A stretch of 64,000 nt of DNA from Mauremys mutica (taxonomy: Eukaryota; Chordata; Testudines; Geoemydidae), in the NCBI RefSeq assembly GCF_020497125.1, contig NC_059077.1, positions 23,382,840-23,446,839 of the forward strand, in the 5' to 3' direction. Shown in pieces: positions 58,537 through 64,000 of this stretch. The translations under genes were made by a program, and so were the position numbers. The notes below the pieces were generated by a model that searched no databases, was not told the DNA's origin, and saw only the letters and a list, made by a program, of their open reading frames with translations. Within the stretch, counting starts at the first letter, position 1; each line of letters starts with the position of its first letter.

Positions 58537-59559
58537 TTAATTAAAGGAGCACATAAAGGAAGTTGGATCCAGGTAATCTAATCCACCAGTGTCTATTTTG
58601 CGCTCACTTGGAGTTGTAAAACAATAGCTCATACTTTTCTCTGTTTGACTCTGTTGAAGGTTCTGAACAGATTCCTTTGGAGGTTCTTGAAACATAGGTG
58701 TGGTCTGAACTCTTGAAACTGGTATTATTACTAGAATGCTGTTGTCCACAACTCTTGAGACCTTTGCATATTCCTTGCTGGTTCCAGGGACAGTACAGTT
58801 TTCAGTTTTGCCGTTATTTTCTTTCTGTTTCGGTAATACAGCTAACGCCCCATCTTGGTTGACTTTGTGAATTTCTACATAATCCATTAGTTTAGCAGAC
58901 AAAAAAGGTGACTTCTCATTGGGCAGCAGTTGCATTCTGTCTTGGTCAGCTTTGGAATGCAAGCTCTCCACTTCTCCTTGCTTGTGCAGCTTTTCCTCAC
59001 TGATAGTTTCAGTGGATTTAGAATATTGTGACTGTTGATTTTCTTCATTTCCCCCCAAAATTGATGTAACAGTCACATTCATGGTGCCAAGGGCTATCTT
59101 ACAAACATCCGTAATGTTGTGGTAGGAGCATTTAGGAGTCTGGTTGTTAGGTAGCTGAGCTTCAGGCCACGTAGATAACTTTGTACCACCAATGCTAAAA
59201 TAGGGTATTTTCCCTTTTAGGTCTGTGCTCTGAATTTCACAGCTGTTTTTTCTGGCATTATTTTCTGAAATTTCACTGATATCTGGTGTTTGAAATGCTG
59301 ATGGAAGGATTCTGGGATCCCTGCTCCTCTCAGAGAGTAGGAAAGGGCTGTCACAGCTCCCTCTCCCCGAGTCACTGTCTGTTTCCTTGTGTGTTGACTT
59401 CATATTTTTACTGGGATGACCTTTTTCATGACTTGGCATCAGTTGCTGATCTTCACTGTCATCTACCTCCAGAAATTCTACCAGTAGGTCCTCACAGTCT
59501 GATGTTGGAGGGAAGTCTTGGCAACCCAGAGCACTCAAAAACTCATCGGACCTCCCTGT
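58537..59559 (-). CDS. PRLR: PRLR terminal exon, cytoplasmic signalling tail
   Basis: 340 codons after acceptor TATCCCCTCAG, phase 0. It starts [20 protein letters not shown] and carries the acidic [16 protein letters not shown] (Box 2 region), the phosphodegron DSGRGS at 59356-59373, SSYHNI-like [24 protein letters not shown] and the C-terminal tyrosine motif [11 protein letters not shown]. The middle is divergent from mammals, as usual for this tail. Confidence 0.97.
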   Translation of the reverse strand, partial: TGRSDEFLSALGCQDFPPTSDCEDLLVEFLEVDDSEDQQLMPSHEKGHPSKNMKSTHKETDSDSGRGSCDSPFLLSERSRDPRILPSAFQTPDISEISENNARKNSCEIQSTDLKGKIPYFSIGGTKLSTWPEAQLPNNQTPKCSYHNITDVCKIALGTMNVTVTSILGGNEENQQSQYSKSTETISEEKLHKQGEVESLHSKADQDRMQLLPNEKSPFLSAKLMDYVEIHKVNQDGALAVLPKQKENNGKTENCTVPGTSKEYAKVSRVVDNSILVIIPVSRVQTTPMFQEPPKESVQNLQQSQTEKSMSYCFTTPSERKIDTGGLDYLDPTSFMCSFN

Positions 59560-62500
59560 CTGAGGGGATAAGAACAATACACATTACAATCACATTTGTG
59601 GCTAACTGTAAGATTTATCCGTTATTAGTATTTCTCTCCCACCCTGACTGAGACCACAGTGATTAGTCTACGCCTATAACATGGAAAACGTGCTGGAATG
59701 CTGCAGTTGCTGTAATGTGTGCAGTTATACGGGTAAGGCTACCCTAAACCTAACCTCGTTTTGGTGCAAAACTCAGTGGGAGTTTACAAGCACCTCATGT
59801 GAACCCCTTGTTCAGGGGCCAGATAGTCCCCAAACTTGTGCTTACGGCACACAAGGCCCAGGGGACTCTAGTGATGACAATGGTAGTAGGCAGCCAATGG
59901 GGTGGGGAGGGACAGGATGATGGAAGACTATGGCCCAGCCACCTCTTCTCCTCTGGACTGCAGAGCGTTGCGGGGAGCACATACTTTATCCTATTAAAAA
60001 AAGAGTTGACAAGAGTCACTCAGGCTTTAAGCGGCCCTGGTGCACCAGGAGGCATTACGATAGCTTCAGATACAAAATGCCTCTGAGAGTAACTGCTGGT
60101 ACAAAATCCCTCTTCAAATATACTTTCCCCACCCCCGCGCGCGCGCACACACACACACACGCGTGCGCGCGCTTAAAGGCTTAAATTCAAGCTATAAAGT
60201 ACCTAGTTAGGGTAAAGGCTTGTTCCAGTATTAAATGCAAATGCCATCTTTGTTGTGTTCATTATTACAAAAGCTTGGCAAAGTATGTAGCACTGAATTC
60301 CACTATATTCTTTAGTAATACCCACCTCTAGCAGATGTGTATCAAGTCCCTTTATCTTGGGCCCTGGGACTGGTGGTAAGATGCAGGCTACCATACTGAA
60401 AAAAACAAAGGCAGAGAACATAAGAAGTGAAGGCACAGACCCTATTGCCCCAATTGCTAGCCCATTTCGATACCAGTTCAAACATTTCTAATGTATTTGA
60501 TACTTTTCTTATTAAACCCCAGCCCACGGTGTGACGTCTTTCCAGGACAGCGTCAGCCAGGTATAGCTCAATAAACATTTTTAAGTGCCTTACATATCTC
60601 TACAGGAAAGGGAATAATGCAAATACTGTGGTGAAGTTAATTACGGTACTTATAAACTGTAAGTGATACACATTGTCAGAATCACTTATTTCTATTATTA
60701 CAAATATTTGGAATAGTACAACACCTAACATCATTTTGGTGCTGAAATGCATCTCTCCCAAGTGTGGAACACAGCAGCTGCTAACACCATACAGCAACGC
60801 TACACAACATTTTGGTGATGAAACTGAAGAAAAATGCACTATTCAACTGAAACTGAATGGAGTAATTAAAATTCACTCTGATTGTAATTAGTGATTTTGG
60901 CAGAAGTCTTAAACTTCAAATAGTATGTCCAGGCCTCAGGCTAGTGTGCTTTTTCAATTGCTAAACTGTTCCTGTTCACAGGGGAATATTCTGAGGGCTT
61001 GTCTACACTTACAGCACAACTGTAGCACTTAGTGAAGACACCACCTATGCTGATGAAAGAGCTTCTCCCATTGGTGTAGGTACTCCACCTGCCTGAGAGG
61101 CATTAGCTATGTCGACAGGCGAAGCCCTCCGACTGACATAGCGCTGTCTACACCAGGAGTTCGGTCAGTATAACTGCCACACTTTGGGTATGGCTACACT
61201 GGCGAGTTGCAGCGCTGGAAAGCCTCCACCAGTGCTGCAATTAGTAAGTGGCCACACCTGCAGGGCACTTCCAGCGCTGCAACTCCCTGGCTGTAGCACT
61301 GGCCGTACACCTCACTCAGCATGGGGAATAAGGATTCCAGCGCTGGTGCTGCAGCGCTGGTCATCAAGTGTGGCCACACACCAGCGCTGTGATTGGCCTC
61401 CAGGGTATAAGGATGTATCCCAGAATGCTTTTATAAATTACTCTCTTTGTTTTGTTATGCAGCCTCTCTTTGTTTTGTTGTGAACTCCGAGCTCCGTAGC
61501 TCCGTTGATCTCGGAGCTGTTTATCTACAAGCACAGCTCCTGTTTGCTGTGATCAATCTGTGAACAATCAAATGAGATAATGAGGCAGGCAGGGAGTGAG
61601 TGTAGGTTTGACAGAAACAGCGGGGGCAGAGGGGAGAAAGGGAGTCGTGTTGGCTGCAGGCTGTTTGCAGTTAAGGGTAAGGGATCGGGAACATGTTCTG
61701 ATTTTTCAAGTCAGGAAGCTAACACACAGTGTTGGCTCCAAAAATCCACTCTCTCTCTCTCCCCCGCTCCATGTCACACTACGCCCCACCCCACCCCCCT
61801 CTTTTGAAAAGCACCGTTGCTGCCACTTGAATGCTGGGATAGCTGCCCATAATGCATCACTCCCAACAGTGTTGCAAATGCTGCAAATGTGGCCACACAC
61901 CAGCGCTGGTAGCTGTGAGTGTGGCCACACACCAGCGCTGGCCCTGCACAGCTGGATGACCAGCGCTGCAACTACCAGCGCTGCAGATTTGTAAGTGTAG
62001 CCATACCCTTTGAGTGACATAGTTAAAGCAACAAGCGTTTTTAGTGTAGACCAGGGCTCAGGCTCCAATGGCTAGCTAGTGTCTGAGCGGGTGGGAGGTC
62101 ATGGAGGGGGGCACAATGAGCTTTGCCCCATGCAAGAGCCTGTCACAATCTCAACTGCAATCTCTCTCTGTAGTTGGGGGAGCTCAAGGAATGCTTCCTT
62201 CAAACACCCCCATAGTGCCCCAAAGGGAACAAGGAGGGATAGGAGGAGACAGCGCCAGGCACTTGCCCAAAGTTTATCACAGCACAACTCCCCCTGGGAC
62301 AATGTGGCTTTTCAAAGCCCCAGCACAGGCACTGATAGGCACAATTGGTTCTAAATATCTGTACAAACAAAAAAGACTCCGTGGTGAAAACAAACAACCA
62401 AACAACAAAAAAAGCGCCGCCATTTCACTATGCCTCACTAGAAAAATAATATAAGTTACGCATATCACTTTGTTGCAGCAGCTAACCAGCCAGCACTATT

Positions 62501-63967
62501 TCCAGCACTGGGCACTTCACGCTGCTGTGGTACCATGCGAGAAATAAACAAAAAGCCACAAGAAAAGGCATACAGAAGTAGGAATACTCCATAATACAAT
62601 GTTTGCCAAATGAACTAGGAAAAACTAAACAGGAAGCTCAAGGCTAGATTCTCAGTCAATGTAAATAGGCCTAGCTCCAGTGAAGTTAAATTTACTTCAG
62701 TTCAGGAGCTAATTATTTCTTGATAAGCTTCTAATAGACCATAAAAACAATGAAAAATTAAAACAAATGTTAAAAGCTTATTTTTAAAGGTAATTAACTA
62801 AATCCTTTAGATTTAATACAAACACTAAGGCGGTGACTTACCTAAAGCCTTTCAAAGCCACCGTCCAGATAATGATTAAGCAAATAACAGATGATAATAC
62901 AGCCACAAAGATCCAGACGAGCACATCCTTCAACTCTATGTCTAGAAAATACAAGCAGGAATGCTTTAATTGCATACAGTGTAGCAGCTAAAAAGCGGGT
63001 GATAAAAATGTTGCAAACGGCACCTATCTTTAAAATGGACCTAACCCCCAAACTCAGTTTTGTGGCTCGAGACCATCTATAGTACATACTGATCTACTGC
63101 ATCATATTAGTGCTTGATATTTAGGTGTTCTTCACCTGATGGCACAGCACAGGAAATAAAATGCCTAGGAGAAAAACCCTATAAGAGTAAAAAGAACATG
63201 AGGAGGGTAAATTTTGCCACAGCCAGATACACCAACACAGGACAGAAAAGCAAGGGCAGCATCTATGCCATGCATAAATCTGTTGTTGTGAATAGTTTAG
63301 TCATTTCATTGTCAAGTCCTGTATAATATAATTAATGAAATTATAGGGAGGGGGCAACTACTGGATGGCTTTGAGAATTTCTAATAGTACACGAAGCCTT
63401 ATACCTTTAGGCCAGTTCAAATACATCCCCTGTAGACAGTGACTAAGAACTATTACCATCTGATGTTAATGGCTGTTTGGTGTCTTATACAGTAATCTCA
63501 GTGCAGTTCACAATGAACAAGTATCCACACATCAAAATCACCATAATAAAAGGCACTAAATAGCACCCTTGCTGGCAGATTCAGTGGAGTGGCCAGTGCT
63601 TAAATGGGTCAGGAGAATGAACCACCCTCAGAAGTAATCAAGGCTGAGGCAAATTGGGAACATGGTGTAGGGAAGCTGCCACTTCTGCTACCTTAGCAAT
63701 GTTTTATCTGTCCCGTAGGTAATACAGGATTTCAGTCTTCAGGTCTGCTAGCGGGGCAGCTAACTAATGTACTAAATTCACTTCCATTTAAAAATAATTA
63801 ATAAAAGGAGGATCAAATAACTCACCACTGGGGATTTGAATATAACTTTCTGAGCTCCATTCACTCCATTCTCCATGGTCCGGTTTGCAGTGTACCTGTG
63901 CAATGTATTTCTTTCCTGGATTTAAACTAAACAACTTGTATTGTGTTTGTTGTCCAACAAAAATTAT
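58537..63967 (-). CDS. PRLR: PRLR, prolactin receptor, last four coding exons (5' end outside window)
   Basis: A class-I cytokine receptor that dimerises on prolactin and signals through JAK2 and STAT5. Exons in transcript order: 63826-63967, 62842-62941, 60326-60395 and 58537-59559; the joined frame is 444 residues plus stop. Order: end of the second fibronectin-III domain with GEWSEWSSE (WSxWS), one membrane helix ([18 protein letters not shown]), Box 1 ([15 protein letters not shown]2 docking), then a tail of about 340 residues with the DSGRGS degron, YVEIHKV and the terminal [10 protein letters not shown]. This is the long, signalling-competent form. The signal peptide and first domain are to the right of the window. 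Identification from family motifs is secure. Confidence 0.97.
60120..60174. repeat. (CG)n(CA)n(CG)n microsatellite
   Basis: CGCGCGCGCACACACACACA then CGCGTGCGCGCGC: alternating purine-pyrimidine, potentially Z-DNA forming, in the PRLR intron before the last exon. Confidence 0.9.
60326..60395 (-). CDS. PRLR: PRLR exon with Box 1
   Basis: 70 nt: [16 protein letters not shown] then LDTHLLE. The Pro-rich Box 1 binds JAK2. Donor GTGGGT, acceptor TTTTTTTCAG. Confidence 0.95.
60995..62056. mobile_element. MITE of the TGTCTACACT group, split by a second MITE
   Basis: The left part 60995-61185 (GGCTTGTCTACACTTACAGC ... AACTGCCACACTTT) and right part 62009-62056 (GAGTGACATAGTTAAAG ... TTAGTGTAGACCAGG) form one element around an insertion. 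The ends are inverse. Confidence 0.65.
61186..62008. mobile_element. GGGTATGGC-ended MITE, 823 bp, nested
   Basis: GGGTATGGCTACACT and AGTGTAGCCATACCC are exact 15-bp inverse ends. TTT lies on both sides, so a 3-bp target duplication is possible, as in PIF/Harbinger-type elements. Repeated CCAGCGCTG blocks lie near both ends. No transposase. Confidence 0.75.
62842..62941 (-). CDS. PRLR: PRLR transmembrane exon
   Basis: 100 nt: IELKDVLVW, then [16 protein letters not shown], then TVALKGF. One hydrophobic helix followed by a short basic stop-transfer. Donor GTAAGT, acceptor TTTTCTAG. Confidence 0.95.
62942..63825. other. PRLR intron between the WSxWS and transmembrane exons
   Basis: No feature recognised. 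Confidence 0.45.
63826..63967 (-). CDS. PRLR: PRLR exon with the WSxWS motif
   Basis: 142 nt: [46 protein letters not shown] is the cytokine-receptor signature of the membrane-proximal domain. Donor GTGAGT. The next exon upstream lies beyond 64000. Confidence 0.95.
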
Positions 63968-64000
63968 CTGAAGAATAAAGAACACAAAACCCATAAAAAT

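Overview
This is vertebrate genomic DNA, most likely from a cryptodiran turtle. It contains parts of three split genes in the order DNAJC21 (+), AGXT2 (-), PRLR (-), the same order as on human 5p13. The repeats are sauropsid in character: several CR1 LINEs, tRNA-derived SINEs with a CR1-like tail (the architecture described for the tortoise polIII/Cry SINE), a Penelope-like element and many non-autonomous DNA transposons. The turtle assignment is an inference from repeat types and protein divergence; no search was run. No bacterial-type operon, CRISPR array or stand-alone tRNA/rRNA gene is present.

Layout. 1-9.45 kb: last seven coding exons of DNAJC21, an HSP40-type ribosome-biogenesis factor, with introns holding a CR1 (-), a MIR-like SINE, two hAT-type non-autonomous elements and a Penelope tail. 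9.7-41.8 kb: AGXT2, the mitochondrial PLP-dependent alanine-glyoxylate aminotransferase 2, complete in 14 coding exons. Their phases join without conflict into a 506-codon frame that starts in a CpG island at about 41.4-42.1 kb. DNAJC21 and AGXT2 converge tail to tail, with predicted poly(A) signals about 300 bp apart. AGXT2 introns carry most of the mobile elements: a GC-rich palindromic hAT element, a CR1 with an intact reverse-transcriptase frame, a composite hAT element, a 3.3 kb CR1 nested in a MITE, and a Penelope-like element (39.1-40.8 kb) encoding RT and a GIY-YIG endonuclease.

42.1-46.1 kb is GC/C-rich repeat DNA, with a probable LTR-like element containing about 16 copies of a 42-bp minisatellite. 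46.1-58.2 kb is largely featureless intergenic or possibly long PRLR 3' UTR sequence, with a MITE, an inverted SINE pair and a third copy of a TAAGGCT-ended hAT family. 58.5-64.0 kb: the last four coding exons of PRLR (prolactin receptor), covering the WSxWS region, membrane segment, Box 1 and the long signalling tail. The 5' part of PRLR lies beyond the right edge.

The host genes are three unrelated neighbours in a conserved syntenic block, not a pathway. I found no convincing new gene system. The more unusual material is in the transposons: exact target-site duplications, nested insertions, the Penelope element, and a pre-miRNA-sized hairpin in an AGXT2 intron.
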